Positions 45,708 through 55,857 are shown, counted from the first letter of the stretch. The stretch: DNA of 64,000 bases from an uncultured Flavobacteriaceae bacterium (GCA_943787365.1 CALSMD010000003.1:62001-126000); one strand, 5' to 3'. Program-made: numbers and translations. The notes: a model not told the origin generated them from the sequence alone.

Positions 45708-46820
45708 ATGAAGTATTACATTATTGCTGGAGAAGCCTCAGGAGATTTGCATGCTGCAAACCTGATGAAAGCCCTTAAAAAAACTGATGCGAATGCAGAG
45801 TTTAGGTTTTGGGGTGGTGATTTGATGCAAAATGTAGGAGGCACTTTGGTAAAGCATTACAAAGAATTGGCTTTTATGGGCTTTTTTGAAGTGGTGATGA
45901 ACCTAAGAACAATCACCAAAAATTTATCCTTTTGTAAAAAAGATATTGAAGCCTATCAACCCGATTGTTTGATTTTTATTGATTACCCAGGGTTCAATAT
46001 GCGGATTGCAAAGTGGGCAAAAATTGAAGGCTTTAAAACTCATTATTATATTTCCCCACAAATTTGGGCTTGGAAAGAAAATCGGATCACTGCGATCAAG
46101 CGCGATGTCGATAAAATGTATGTCATTCTTCCTTTTGAAAAAGAGTTTTATGAAGACAAACACGGCATGCCTGTCACATTTGTAGGGCACCCACTTATCG
46201 ATGCCATTGCCGACAGAACTCCTGTGGATGAGGCTGCGTTTCGAAATACACACCAGCTCGACGACAAACCTATTATTGCACTGCTTCCTGGAAGTCGAAA
46301 ACAAGAAATTAATAAGATGCTCGCGGGGATGCTAAGCGTTGTAAAAACCTTTAGCGACTATCAATTTGTAATTGCAGGAGCGCCGAGTCAGGATCCTGAA
46401 TTTTACAATTCGTTTATTGCAAATGAAAATGTGTATTTTGTTGAAAATTGCACTTACGATTTATTAAGTGTGTCCCATGCTGCTTTGGTCACTTCAGGAA
46501 CCGCAACTTTAGAAACTGCCTTATTTAAAGTGCCCGAAGTGGTGTGTTATAAGTCGAGTTGGATTTCGTATCAAATTGGGAGACAGTTGGTGAAACTGAA
46601 ATTTATTTCCTTGGTAAATTTGATTTTAAACAAAGAGGTTGTCACTGAATTAATTCAAGGAGATTTTAACACGGAACGAATTGCAAAAGAGCTTTCTTCT
46701 ATCTTAGAAGGCCCCGTTCGGGAGGCACAATTTGAGGCCTATCATGAACTTGAAACAAAACTTGGAGGTCCAGGCGCCAGTCAAAATGTTGCAGAATTAA
46801 TTTATAATTCATTAGATTAG
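45708..46820 (+). CDS. lpxB: Lipid-A-disaccharide synthase
   Basis: 370 residues of glycosyltransferase family 19. N-terminal IIAGEASGDLHAANLMKAL, IDYPGFNMRIAKWAK, FVGHPLIDAI, LPGSRKQEI and GTATLETALFKVPEVVCYK are the family blocks. It joins UDP-2,3-diacylglucosamine and lipid X to make the lipid A disaccharide, as a peripheral inner-membrane enzyme. An 11-bp hairpin (46812-46846) covers its stop codon. Confidence 0.95.
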   Translation: MKYYIIAGEASGDLHAANLMKALKKTDANAEFRFWGGDLMQNVGGTLVKHYKELAFMGFFEVVMNLRTITKNLSFCKKDIEAYQPDCLIFIDYPGFNMRIAKWAKIEGFKTHYYISPQIWAWKENRITAIKRDVDKMYVILPFEKEFYEDKHGMPVTFVGHPLIDAIADRTPVDEAAFRNTHQLDDKPIIALLPGSRKQEINKMLAGMLSVVKTFSDYQFVIAGAPSQDPEFYNSFIANENVYFVENCTYDLLSVSHAALVTSGTATLETALFKVPEVVCYKSSWISYQIGRQLVKLKFISLVNLILNKEVVTELIQGDFNTERIAKELSSILEGPVREAQFEAYHELETKLGGPGASQNVAELIYNSLD

Positions 46821-46846
46821 AGGTTTAAAAATAAACTCTAATCTAA
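46812..46846 (+). terminator. Hairpin over the lpxB stop codon
   Basis: TTAGATTAGAG (46812-46822) and CTCTAATCTAA (46836-46846) form an 11-bp perfect stem with extra TTTA/TAAA pairing inside. No T-run follows, so it may only attenuate or stabilise the 3' end before comEC. Confidence 0.45.
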
Positions 46847-46888
46847 ACCTGCTTCGGATCCATTAATCATGGTTCGGCTTTTTCCTAA

Positions 46889-48922
46889 ATGAAAGTCTTT
46901 AATTATCCCCTATTAAAACTTACCATTTTTCTCGCAATTGGCATTCTAGTCAGCGATTATCTATTTATTTCTATACCTCTAATTTCAGTGGGAATCGGCT
47001 TCCTGCTCTTTGTATTAATCGGAACACATTTCTATTGTAAAAAACACAACAAAACTCTGTATTGGCCATCGTTGGTAGTGCTTATAATGATGGTGTTACT
47101 TGGTGTATTTGTCTCTAAAATACATTCCTCTAAATTTTCTAAAACTCATTATTCCCATCTGGAAACCATCGCGGATGAGCATTTACATCAACTTGAGTTT
47201 ATAGTCAAAAAACGGTTAAAACCGACCACTTATAACCACCGCTATTATGTGGAACTTATCAAAGTTGATTCCACTTCAGTGTCGGGATCACTGTTGGTTA
47301 ATTTGAGTAAGGAATCAAACACAGCAAACTTTAATGTGAATGAAAAAATTTTAACCACAGCATCTCTTAAAGAGGTGAACGCACCTCTAAACCCTTATCA
47401 ATTTGATTATAAAAACTATCTGAAACGTCTGGGAATTTACCGTCAAGTGTTTCTGAAAGACCAAATTGTTTTAGCCATTCCTCAATCGCCAACAACTATT
47501 ACAGCTTATGCTGAAACCATTCGTGAAGGGTTGAACAAACACCTCAAAGAACTGTCTTTCAAACCGATTGAACGCGCTTTCATCAAGGCCTTACTTTTAG
47601 GACAGCGTCAAGACATTACTTCTGATGTGTACGAGGCTTACTCGAAAGCGGGAGCCATTCACATTCTTGCCATTTCAGGACTTCACATAGGGATTCTATT
47701 GTTAATTCTTCAATTTATACTGAATCCTTTACTGTATTTTGGACAGGGAAAATTTGTTCGTTTGCTCATCATTCTGTGTGTGTTGTGGAGCTTTGCTGTG
47801 ATGGCGGGCTTGTCCCCTTCAGTAGTCAGAGCAGTGACGATGTTTAGTTTGTTTGCAATCGTAAGGGGATTAAAACGGTCTTCAAATTCGTTAAACACCT
47901 TAGCCGTGTCAGCATTTATACTCTTGTTGGTTCGACCTGGGTTTTGTTTTGATGTAGGATTTCAACTTAGTTATGCTGCCGTCGCCTCCATTATCATCGT
48001 GAAGCCTGTTTTAGATTCGTGGGGGAGTTTTAAAAACCGGATTGGCAATTGGTTTCTTGATTTGCTAAAAGTATCCATCGCCGCTCAAATAGGTGTTTTG
48101 CCCTTGAGTCTCTATTATTTTCATCAATTTCCGGGTTTATTTTTTGTGACCAATATGGTCGTCGTTCCCTGTCTGATCGTTATACTTGGTTTGGGAATTA
48201 CAACCATGATTTTAGCCGTAGTTTACAAACCTCCAGAATTTTTAGTACACACCTTAGCATGGATTATTCAATCGATGAATCGATTTGTGGAATGGGTGGC
48301 TTCCAAAGAAACCTTTCTATTTGAACAAATTTCATTTGATTTAACCGCTCTTGTGATTAGTTACCTCATCCTGTTCTTACTTGGTATTTTTTATCATAAA
48401 AAAACGTTTAAAAATCTTCTGGTTTTGGGAATCTGCATCGTCAGTTTTCAAGTATTTGTAAAACAGATCCCAGCACTGACTTCAAAGAATTCGTTTGTTG
48501 TTTTTCATAAATCCAGACACAGTGTTTTTGGATTGCAGTCCAACCAACATCTTGAGATTCATCATGATTTGGATTCCATAAACAATCAGCGTATGCTAGT
48601 CGATTATAACATTGGAGCCGCTATTAAAACCCAATCCACAGACCCCATTCAACGTCTCTATAAAATTGACGATAAGCTGCTTTTAGTGGTGGACAGTCTT
48701 GGAATTTATATTGTTAAAAGTGTCAAACCGCAATGGGTCTTGTTAAGACAATCGCCAAAAATCAACTTAAACCGTTTGATTGACAGCCTGCAGCCTGAAT
48801 TAATTATTTGGGATGGGAGTAATTACAGAACCTATCAAGAGCGCTGGAAGTTGACGTGTGAAACCAAAAAAATCCCGTTTCATCAAACAAGTGAAAAGGG
48901 ATTTTTTAGAGTTGATTATTAA
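46889..48922 (+). CDS. comEC: ComEC/Rec2 family competence protein
   Basis: 677 residues. N-terminal helices, DUF4131 region, then the competence domain with IKALLLGQRQDITSDVYEAYSKAGAIHILAISGLHIGIL (about residues 232-270) and GLSPSVVRAVTMFSLFAIVRG, in total ten or more membrane helices. The C-terminal 140 residues are outside the membrane but show no metallo-beta-lactamase motif (no HxHxDH), so the nuclease domain of B. subtilis ComEC is absent. It forms the inner-membrane channel for DNA uptake. Confidence 0.92.
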   Translation: MKVFNYPLLKLTIFLAIGILVSDYLFISIPLISVGIGFLLFVLIGTHFYCKKHNKTLYWPSLVVLIMMVLLGVFVSKIHSSKFSKTHYSHLETIADEHLHQLEFIVKKRLKPTTYNHRYYVELIKVDSTSVSGSLLVNLSKESNTANFNVNEKILTTASLKEVNAPLNPYQFDYKNYLKRLGIYRQVFLKDQIVLAIPQSPTTITAYAETIREGLNKHLKELSFKPIERAFIKALLLGQRQDITSDVYEAYSKAGAIHILAISGLHIGILLLILQFILNPLLYFGQGKFVRLLIILCVLWSFAVMAGLSPSVVRAVTMFSLFAIVRGLKRSSNSLNTLAVSAFILLLVRPGFCFDVGFQLSYAAVASIIIVKPVLDSWGSFKNRIGNWFLDLLKVSIAAQIGVLPLSLYYFHQFPGLFFVTNMVVVPCLIVILGLGITTMILAVVYKPPEFLVHTLAWIIQSMNRFVEWVASKETFLFEQISFDLTALVISYLILFLLGIFYHKKTFKNLLVLGICIVSFQVFVKQIPALTSKNSFVVFHKSRHSVFGLQSNQHLEIHHDLDSINNQRMLVDYNIGAAIKTQSTDPIQRLYKIDDKLLLVVDSLGIYIVKSVKPQWVLLRQSPKINLNRLIDSLQPELIIWDGSNYRTYQERWKLTCETKKIPFHQTSEKGFFRVDY

Positions 48923-49468
48923 CTAAGGCGTAAAAGAAGGCACAAACGATTTGTAGTAGCCATTAAATGCCTCTTGGTTGTTCATGTCTTTATAGGTGTC
49001 GTCTTTAAATAATTTTAAATATAATTCGAGTTGCTGTGCTGTTTGATATCCCGGAATTGGAGCGAGTAATTCTGCATCTAAGCCTAAAAACACCATGGTT
49101 GGATAGGCGTTGACTCCTAAAAAGCGCGTCAGTTCGTGTTGGCTATTTCGGCGTTTGGCCATCTCAGGTTTATAATTTGGATTTGAAAATTTTTGATCTT
49201 TAAAATTGACGACCTCATTCCCTTCTGCATTGAATTTAACTGCGTAATAATGTTCGTTGACAAAAGCAATCAAGTCTTTGTTAGTGAAGGTGTTTCTATC
49301 CAGCATTTTGCAAGGCCCACACCAAGAGGTGTACATATCAATCAGAATTTTTTTAGGTGCTTTTTGTTGCAATGCAAGCGCCTCATCCATACTTACCCAA
49401 TTGATAGTTTGTGCAAAAAGTGTTGTAGTCCCCAATAAGAGAACTACAACTATGATACATTTTTTCAT
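48923..49468 (-). CDS. Secreted thioredoxin-like protein
   Basis: 181 residues with a signal peptide (IIVVVLLLGTTTLFAQ) and a thioredoxin fold. Redox motif SWCGPCKML at about residues 48-56 and the cis-Pro in NAYPTMVFLG. It probably works in periplasmic disulfide reduction or cytochrome maturation; the subgroup is the DUF255-like thioredoxins of Bacteroidota. Convergent with comEC with no gap. Confidence 0.88.
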   Translation of the reverse strand: MKKCIIVVVLLLGTTTLFAQTINWVSMDEALALQQKAPKKILIDMYTSWCGPCKMLDRNTFTNKDLIAFVNEHYYAVKFNAEGNEVVNFKDQKFSNPNYKPEMAKRRNSQHELTRFLGVNAYPTMVFLGLDAELLAPIPGYQTAQQLELYLKLFKDDTYKDMNNQEAFNGYYKSFVPSFTP

Positions 49469-49514
49469 GTGTTTTTTATTTATTTTTTAATAGGTAACAA
49501 ATATAATACCAAAA

Positions 49515-51263
49515 TTAACGAACACCATGCATTAATTTCTTAATTACAGGATATAGTAGCGCAGACATCACTCCGAGTCCAACAGCGACTGCTGTTAAAA
49601 TCCAGAAGAAATAACTCAAACCTTCAGATTGGGCAATGCCTTCAGACGCTTCTCCAAACACTCCGGCTAGCTTCATTCCAATCGCAACGGCTAAATACCA
49701 GACTCCAAACATCATGGCAATCATGCGGCCTGGAACTAATTTACTGACGTAAGACAAAGCGACTGGCGAAATACATAATTCGCCCATGGTATGAAAGAAG
49801 TACACTAAAATCAACCAAATCATACTGACAGAAGCTGTTTTCGCTCCGGGCTCAATAGACGATGCTCCAATGGCAACACAGGCCATTCCGATTCCTAATA
49901 AAACCATTCCAATCGCGTATTTCATATTGGCATTTGGATTGTATTTACTTTCCCACCACCTAGAAAATAAGGGTGCAAACGCAATGATAAATAAGGAGTT
50001 TAAAACTCCAAACCAAGAGGCGGGTACTTCTGCAATTTCTTTTCCGAATTCAACAGAAAGCATCCAAAGAGCAATGGCCCAGATAATGATAAAACTAGCC
50101 GATAAAAAGATATTTGAAAGGGCGTATTTTGAAAATGTTTTTTTGAATAACAACCATAAAACCCAAGTGATAATTCCCAAAGGAATCACGGTCATAAGGG
50201 TATTGACGATTTTAAAAATAAAGGCTGAATTTCCTTCAAGTACGCGTTGGGTATAATCCCGTGCAAAAATAGTTAAGGAACTTGGTGCTTGTTCAAAAAT
50301 AGCCCAAAAGAAAATCGTGATAAACGCAAAAAACATCACGGCCAACATACGGTCGCGCGTGATTCTATCATACTTTGGAATTCGGATGCATAATAACAAT
50401 ACAAACAATCCTAATGCAGATAATATTGCTAAGTTAGAACCTTCGATTCCAAACATACTAAAATCAAATAAGTTGTAAGCACCTTCTGATATTTTAGAAA
50501 TAGGGTCATTAAAAATCCATGAGATTCCCAAAAGTCCTGCGACGGCAATCAACCCTAATTGAAGCGATGTAAACGGATTTAACTTCGGTTCGTCTGTACT
50601 GAGCTCAATTGTTGCAGCATCAACCTTTACAGGTTTTGTTCCGATGTCGCCAAAAATGTTTTGAGCAAACCAAAATTGAAGCAGTCCAAACAACATAAAA
50701 ATTCCTGCCAAGCCAAAGCCCCAACGCCATCCTACTTGTTCGCCTAGGTAACCACACAACAGAATTCCTAAAAAGGCTCCTGCATTGACGCCCATATAAA
50801 AAATAGTATAAGCACCATCTTTTTTCTCGTCTTTGCCTTTGTACATTTCAGAGATGATTGAGGTCATATTTGGTTTAAAAAATCCACTTCCAAATACTAA
50901 TAAAGTCAATCCTAAATAGATAAAGAATGGTGTTTCAATTGCCATAGCGCCGTGGCCCAATGTCATGAGTAATGCACCGATGACAACCGCATAGCGATAG
51001 CCAATTTTCTTATCTGCAAAGTAGCCGCCTAAGAGGGTCGACAAATAGACCAGTGAGGTGTAAGTACCAAAGATTGCATAGGCATGCTCACGAGGCCAAC
51101 CCCAACCCCCATCCAGGAGTGATGCGGTGAAAAACATAACGAGCAAGGCTCGCATTCCGTAGTAGGAAAAACGTTCCCACATCTCGGTAAAAAATAATAC
51201 AAAAAGTCCTGCTGGATGCCCCAAGACTTTGTCTTTGAACATATCATTAATATCAATACTCAT
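49515..51263 (-). CDS. Peptide MFS transporter (POT/PTR family)
   Basis: 582 residues with 12-14 helices. The POT signature opens the protein: HPAGLFVLFFTEMWERFSYYGMRA with the proton-coupling ExxER motif; GADKKIGYRYAV and FYMGVNAGAFLG follow. It imports di- and tripeptides with protons. An 8-bp tandem repeat abuts the start codon. It forms a peptide utilisation cluster with a second POT transporter and a dipeptidyl peptidase. Confidence 0.93.
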   Translation of the reverse strand: MSIDINDMFKDKVLGHPAGLFVLFFTEMWERFSYYGMRALLVMFFTASLLDGGWGWPREHAYAIFGTYTSLVYLSTLLGGYFADKKIGYRYAVVIGALLMTLGHGAMAIETPFFIYLGLTLLVFGSGFFKPNMTSIISEMYKGKDEKKDGAYTIFYMGVNAGAFLGILLCGYLGEQVGWRWGFGLAGIFMLFGLLQFWFAQNIFGDIGTKPVKVDAATIELSTDEPKLNPFTSLQLGLIAVAGLLGISWIFNDPISKISEGAYNLFDFSMFGIEGSNLAILSALGLFVLLLCIRIPKYDRITRDRMLAVMFFAFITIFFWAIFEQAPSSLTIFARDYTQRVLEGNSAFIFKIVNTLMTVIPLGIITWVLWLLFKKTFSKYALSNIFLSASFIIIWAIALWMLSVEFGKEIAEVPASWFGVLNSLFIIAFAPLFSRWWESKYNPNANMKYAIGMVLLGIGMACVAIGASSIEPGAKTASVSMIWLILVYFFHTMGELCISPVALSYVSKLVPGRMIAMMFGVWYLAVAIGMKLAGVFGEASEGIAQSEGLSYFFWILTAVAVGLGVMSALLYPVIKKLMHGVR

Positions 51264-51264
51264 A

Positions 51265-51299
51265 ATTGGTTAATTGGTTAATTGGTTAATTGGTTAATT
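51265..51299. repeat. 8-bp tandem repeat ATTGGTTA, four copies
   Basis: Copies at 51265, 51273, 51281 and 51289, plus a partial fifth. They begin two bases upstream of the transporter start codon (51263, minus strand), where they read TAACCAAT. Changes of copy number would change the leader but not the reading frame. Confidence 0.85.
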
Positions 51300-51338
51300 T
51301 ACTAAATTCGATTCATTATTAGAGACTTTGAATAAAAT

Positions 51339-51893
51339 TTATTTTTTCTTTCTTTCGTCAGTTTCAAGTATTGAATATTCAAAATTATCTGACCAACCTG
51401 ATTTCAAAGGCAATACTTGTCTCAAGCGTCCTTCGCGTATCATTCCTGCTTTCTCTAAAACTTTAAAAGAGGCTGTGTTTTCTACAGCACAACCGGCCTC
51501 TATGCGGTGTAATTTGAGCGTCTCAAAACCGAAATTCAGGATTGCTCTTAATGATTCTGTTGCGTAGCCTTTGTTCCAGTAATCTGAATGTATTTTATAC
51601 CAAACCTCAGCTCTTTTGTATTTCTTATTGCCGAGTTTTAGTCCAAACAAACCCATGAATGTTCCGTTTAATTTGTTGTCAATTGCAAACGTATAATTTT
51701 TTATTTCATTCAATTGATTCTCTAAAATCCACGGTTCGATTACAGTCTTGGTTTCTTCAATAGTTTCTGGAATTCCCAACGCATTATAGGCATCTGTTTC
51801 CGGTAAAGAATGTAGATTGTGGATTGACTCTAAATCTGATAAGTCAATCAATCTTAATTTTATTCTTTCAGTGACTATTTCGGTCTTGTTCAT
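51339..51893 (-). CDS. GNAT acetyltransferase, RimJ/RimL type
   Basis: 184 residues. RimJ-like blocks: TERIKLRLIDLSDLESI at the N-terminus, EVWYKIHSDYWNKGYATESLRAILNFGFETLKLHRIEA and NTASFKVLEKAGMIREGRLRQ. It may acetylate ribosomal protein termini or small molecules; the substrate is unknown. It lies between two POT transporter genes on the same strand without an obvious link in function. Confidence 0.85.
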   Translation of the reverse strand: MNKTEIVTERIKLRLIDLSDLESIHNLHSLPETDAYNALGIPETIEETKTVIEPWILENQLNEIKNYTFAIDNKLNGTFMGLFGLKLGNKKYKRAEVWYKIHSDYWNKGYATESLRAILNFGFETLKLHRIEAGCAVENTASFKVLEKAGMIREGRLRQVLPLKSGWSDNFEYSILETDERKKK

Positions 51894-51918
51894 GTATTTA
51901 AATTACGAACGACTTTGC

Positions 51919-51954
51919 AAAAAAAAACCTCATAGAAAATGATCTATGAGGTTT
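51919..51954 (-). terminator. Intrinsic terminator of the second POT transporter
   Basis: On the minus strand an 11-bp stem AAACCTCATAG / CTATGAGGTTT (complement of 51925-51954) followed by a T-run (complement of the A-run at 51919-51927). It separates the POT gene from the acetyltransferase gene. Confidence 0.88.
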
Positions 51955-51967
51955 GTAATGTTTTATG

Positions 51968-53506
51968 TTATTCTGCGATTGAAGCGTCTAACAGTCTTTC
52001 GTTGTCTTCGGCACCATGCGTTAAACGTTTTAATGGTTTCAGTAATGCAATTACTAATAATCCAAAGGCTACTGTAAAGATTACAATTCCTGTAAAGATA
52101 GTGTACTCTCCAAAGTGTTCTGATTTCTCACCTAAAATACCTGCAACTTTACCTCCAAGTCCAGTGGCTGCAAAATACAGTCCCATCATTAAAGATGCAT
52201 ATTTAACGGGTGCTAGTTTGGTTACGAATGATAAGGATACAGGAGAAGAACACAACTCTCCAATGGTATGGAATAAATAAGCTAGAACCAACCATTGCAT
52301 TCCAGAACTTCCGTTCGCATCGTATTCTCTTACGGCTAAAATCATAAATACAAACCCTAAGCCCATAATTATTGTTCCCGTTGCCATTTTAAATAAAGAG
52401 GAGGCTTCTTTGTTTTTAAGTTTTCGTTTTGCCCAAATGTTTGCGACCCAAACGGCCAGTAATATGATAAATCCAGCATTTAAACCTTGAAACATTGGCG
52501 TTGGTATTAAGTAGCCAAGTAGCATTCTATCTGTTTTTGTTTCTGTGTAAACACTCATTAATCCACCTGCTTGCTCAAAGGCTCCCCAAAAAACAATGAC
52601 CAATAAAAAAGAAAGTAATAAGACTAAGAAACGGTCTTTTAATATTTGTGATTCTAAACTTTTAAAAATCATCATTAATAATCCTACTACAAATGAAAGG
52701 AAGATAAACAAAGCTCCATAACCCCAATGATCAACGCCTTCAAAAGTAAATCCTGCGTAAAGAGAGAGTGCTAATAAAATGACTAGAACTGCTAATTGAG
52801 CAGGCGATTTAAAAATATTTGAAAATATTTTAACTAAAGAAATATCATTTTTCATTTCTTCAACTGTAGGTTTATTTCCTACATGACTAATGTATTTTTG
52901 TCCCCAAATATATACCAGTAATCCAAATAACATTGCAATTCCGGCTAAACCAAAACCAGCATGCCATCCCCATTGGGCAACAACAATTCCAATTACCGAT
53001 GTCGCTAATAATGAACCTAAATTAATTCCGATATAGAAAATACTAAAACCCTTATCACGTCTTATATCTCCTTTTTTATAAAGACCTCCAACCATGGTGG
53101 AGATATTAGGTTTTAAACAACCGACTCCTAAAATAATCAAACTCAAACCTGTAAAGAATGCCCATTCAGCCTCAATAGCTAAGGTTCCATGACCTAAACA
53201 TAAGATGACAGCACCAAGCATCACTGTTTTTCTCTGTCCCAAGACTTTATCGGCTAAAATACCACCGGGAATTGATATTACGTATACCAACATTACATAC
53301 CAACCATACAGTTGATACGCTTCAAGTTTTGACCAACTCAAGCCAGGGCCATCTATGTGAGAGGCTTCAGCAATCATATAAATAACCAAGATAGCGCGCA
53401 TTCCATAGTAAGAAAACCGTTCCCACATCTCCGTGAAAAATAGTACATATAATCCAACGGGGTGTCCCCAGAGTTCTTTTTGATTTGCAGTAGTTGTAGT
53501 TGACAT
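51968..53506 (-). CDS. Peptide MFS transporter (POT/PTR family), second copy
   Basis: 512 residues with the same opening motif, HPVGLYVLFFTEMWERFSYYGMRA, as its neighbour, but about 70 residues shorter and clearly diverged elsewhere. FYIGINLGSLLATSVIG and HTIGELCSSPVSLSFVTKLAP are family blocks. Imports short peptides with protons. It starts 39 bases downstream of the dipeptidyl peptidase gene's opposite end, i.e. both lie on the same strand with the transporter second. Confidence 0.92.
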   Translation of the reverse strand: MSTTTTANQKELWGHPVGLYVLFFTEMWERFSYYGMRAILVIYMIAEASHIDGPGLSWSKLEAYQLYGWYVMLVYVISIPGGILADKVLGQRKTVMLGAVILCLGHGTLAIEAEWAFFTGLSLIILGVGCLKPNISTMVGGLYKKGDIRRDKGFSIFYIGINLGSLLATSVIGIVVAQWGWHAGFGLAGIAMLFGLLVYIWGQKYISHVGNKPTVEEMKNDISLVKIFSNIFKSPAQLAVLVILLALSLYAGFTFEGVDHWGYGALFIFLSFVVGLLMMIFKSLESQILKDRFLVLLLSFLLVIVFWGAFEQAGGLMSVYTETKTDRMLLGYLIPTPMFQGLNAGFIILLAVWVANIWAKRKLKNKEASSLFKMATGTIIMGLGFVFMILAVREYDANGSSGMQWLVLAYLFHTIGELCSSPVSLSFVTKLAPVKYASLMMGLYFAATGLGGKVAGILGEKSEHFGEYTIFTGIVIFTVAFGLLVIALLKPLKRLTHGAEDNERLLDASIAE

Positions 53507-53545
53507 AAATTTAATGTTAGTTAGTAAATTGTTTATTGGTTAATT

Positions 53546-55735
53546 TTAATTCGTTCGTTTATCGCCCAATTTCTCATGTAAAAAATTGGTCATTTTAGTG
53601 TATAAATGCATGGTGGTATTTCCGCCATAAATCCCGTGGTTTTTATCAGGGTAAATAGCCCAATCAAATTGTTTGTCCGCTTGAATCAAGGCTTCTACCA
53701 TGCGCATTGTATGTTGCACATGCACGTTGTCATCGCCTGATCCATGCACTAAAAGGTAATCGCCTTTTAACAATTCTGGATAATTAAATGGAGAATTGTC
53801 ATCGTAGCCACTTGGATTTTCTTGAGGAGTTCTCATAAAACGTTCGGTGTAAATGGTGTCGTAAAAACGCCAGCTTGTCACAGGAGCAACTGCAATGGCC
53901 ATTTTGAACACATCGTTCCCTTTCAGTAAACAATTGGTACTCATGTGACCGCCGTAACTCCACCCCCAAATTCCAATGCGACTTTTATCTATATAGGATA
54001 AATCTGAAATTTGTTTTGCGGCTTGAATTTGATCTTCAGTTTCGTATTTGACTAGATTTAAATAAGTGACTTTTTTGAAATCTGCGCCTTTGAATCCCGT
54101 TCCACGTCCATCTACACAAGCGACAACATAGCCTTGTTGCGCTAAATATTGATGCCAAAAATCGCGTGAGCCATACCATCTATTGGCCACTTGTTGAGAC
54201 CCAGGCCCTGAGTATTGAAACATTAAAAGTGGGTAGGTTTTAGAAGGATCAAAATCGGCTGGTTTGAGCATCCACATATTCAAATCGTTTCCATTGACAT
54301 TAATGGTGCTAAACTCTTTATTAGAAAACTTATAAGTCCCGAGTGTTTCTAAAAGTGCCGAGTTGTCTTTGATGTTTTTAACCAGTCTGCCCGATTTAGA
54401 ATCGTTTAATGTAAATTTTTGAGGCGTAGAGGCACTGGAATAGGTTTTGATAAAATAGGTGAAATCTGCACTAAAAGAAGCATCATTCGTACCTTCTTCT
54501 AAAGAGAGCCGTTTTTTGTTTTTACAGTTCAATCGAATTGAATACACATCTCTATTGATAGAACCATTTTCTACAGATTGGTAATAAATTGTTTTGGCAG
54601 ATTCATTGTACCCATAATAAGCGGTGACTTCCCAATCACCTTTTGTGATTTGATTTTTTAACTTCCCTTCGTTGGTATAGTGATAAATATGATTAAATCC
54701 ATCTTTTTCGCTGGTCCAAATAAAGCTGTTATCTTTTAAAAATGTCAGGTTGTCTGTCACATCCACATAGGCATCGTCTTTTTCAGTAAGCACCAAATCA
54801 GCTTTATTCGTTGTTGGGTTGATGAGCCAAAGGTCTAAGTTATTTTGATGTCTGTTCATGTACTGTGCTGACAGTATGTCTGAGTCTTTTGTCCATTTAA
54901 TTCTAGGGATGTAAAAGTCGTTGTACTCCTTAGACAATGCAACCGTTGAAATTTGATCCGCGTTTAGATCGTAAAAATGAAGCGACACTTCGGCGTTTTT
55001 CTCTCCTGCTTTTGGGTACTTAAATACTTCTTGAGTTTGATACAGATCAGTGCCATAAATGTCCATTGAAAACTCAGGAACTTCGGTTTCATCAAAACGA
55101 ATAAACGCAATTTTATTGCTGGAAGCATTCCATTCAAAAGCCCTTACAAAAGCAAATTCTTCCTCGTAAACCCAGTCCGTAATCCCATTAATGATTTTAT
55201 TTTTCTCTCCATCAAAAGTGATTTGTTTTGTGGCTCCAGAAATAAGGTCTTTTATAAATAAATTATTCATTCGTCCATAAGCCACTTTCGTGCCATCTGG
55301 GGAAAAAGCAGGTTCTTGAATTTTATCCTCTGAAATTTTTTCAAGACTTTCAGAATTTATATTGTAAACATAATAAATTCCTAAAGCAGAATACCGAAAT
55401 ATGGGTTCTGTTTCGGTTTCTAAAATCACTTGACGCTCATCGTCACTAAACGTATAGTTTGTGAAATACGGAATTGCATCCATCGATTGAGAGCTTGCAA
55501 TGGTTTTTACTTTGGATAAAGTTTTGTAATCGTATAAATCAATGGAAGTCGATCGTGCCGATCTATCAAAATTCAAGACTGAATACTGTTGTCCATTATT
55601 CATCGAGTGTAAGGCCGTCATGCCCTCTGTTCTGAAAGTACCATCCCAAATTTGATCCAATGAAATGGATTTTTTTTGAGCGGTTGCTGTTAAAATAAAC
55701 AAGCACGTGAATAAGTAGATAAAAGGAGTTTTCAT
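53546..55735 (-). CDS. Dipeptidyl peptidase IV (S9B), secreted
   Basis: 729 residues with a signal peptide (LFTCLFILTATAQ). N-terminal eight-bladed propeller (about 40-480) with the DPP-IV NWVYEEEF-type segment (TDWVYEEEFAF), then the alpha/beta hydrolase with catalytic Ser in GIWGWSYGGHM, Asp in HGSGDDNVH and His in DKNHGIYGG. It removes X-Pro dipeptides in the periplasm. Placed before a POT transporter, so cleavage and uptake fit together; 39 bases apart. Confidence 0.92.
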   Translation of the reverse strand: MKTPFIYLFTCLFILTATAQKKSISLDQIWDGTFRTEGMTALHSMNNGQQYSVLNFDRSARSTSIDLYDYKTLSKVKTIASSQSMDAIPYFTNYTFSDDERQVILETETEPIFRYSALGIYYVYNINSESLEKISEDKIQEPAFSPDGTKVAYGRMNNLFIKDLISGATKQITFDGEKNKIINGITDWVYEEEFAFVRAFEWNASSNKIAFIRFDETEVPEFSMDIYGTDLYQTQEVFKYPKAGEKNAEVSLHFYDLNADQISTVALSKEYNDFYIPRIKWTKDSDILSAQYMNRHQNNLDLWLINPTTNKADLVLTEKDDAYVDVTDNLTFLKDNSFIWTSEKDGFNHIYHYTNEGKLKNQITKGDWEVTAYYGYNESAKTIYYQSVENGSINRDVYSIRLNCKNKKRLSLEEGTNDASFSADFTYFIKTYSSASTPQKFTLNDSKSGRLVKNIKDNSALLETLGTYKFSNKEFSTINVNGNDLNMWMLKPADFDPSKTYPLLMFQYSGPGSQQVANRWYGSRDFWHQYLAQQGYVVACVDGRGTGFKGADFKKVTYLNLVKYETEDQIQAAKQISDLSYIDKSRIGIWGWSYGGHMSTNCLLKGNDVFKMAIAVAPVTSWRFYDTIYTERFMRTPQENPSGYDDNSPFNYPELLKGDYLLVHGSGDDNVHVQHTMRMVEALIQADKQFDWAIYPDKNHGIYGGNTTMHLYTKMTNFLHEKLGDKRTN

Positions 55736-55857
55736 TTTGAATTGAATTTTCGATAATATTAGGTCAAGTTTACTAAAAATTTAGGAGAAAACCTGAGATA
55801 ATAACAGATAAATACGCAATTAGAATAATTGCAGCTCTATAATAATATCAAGAATAG

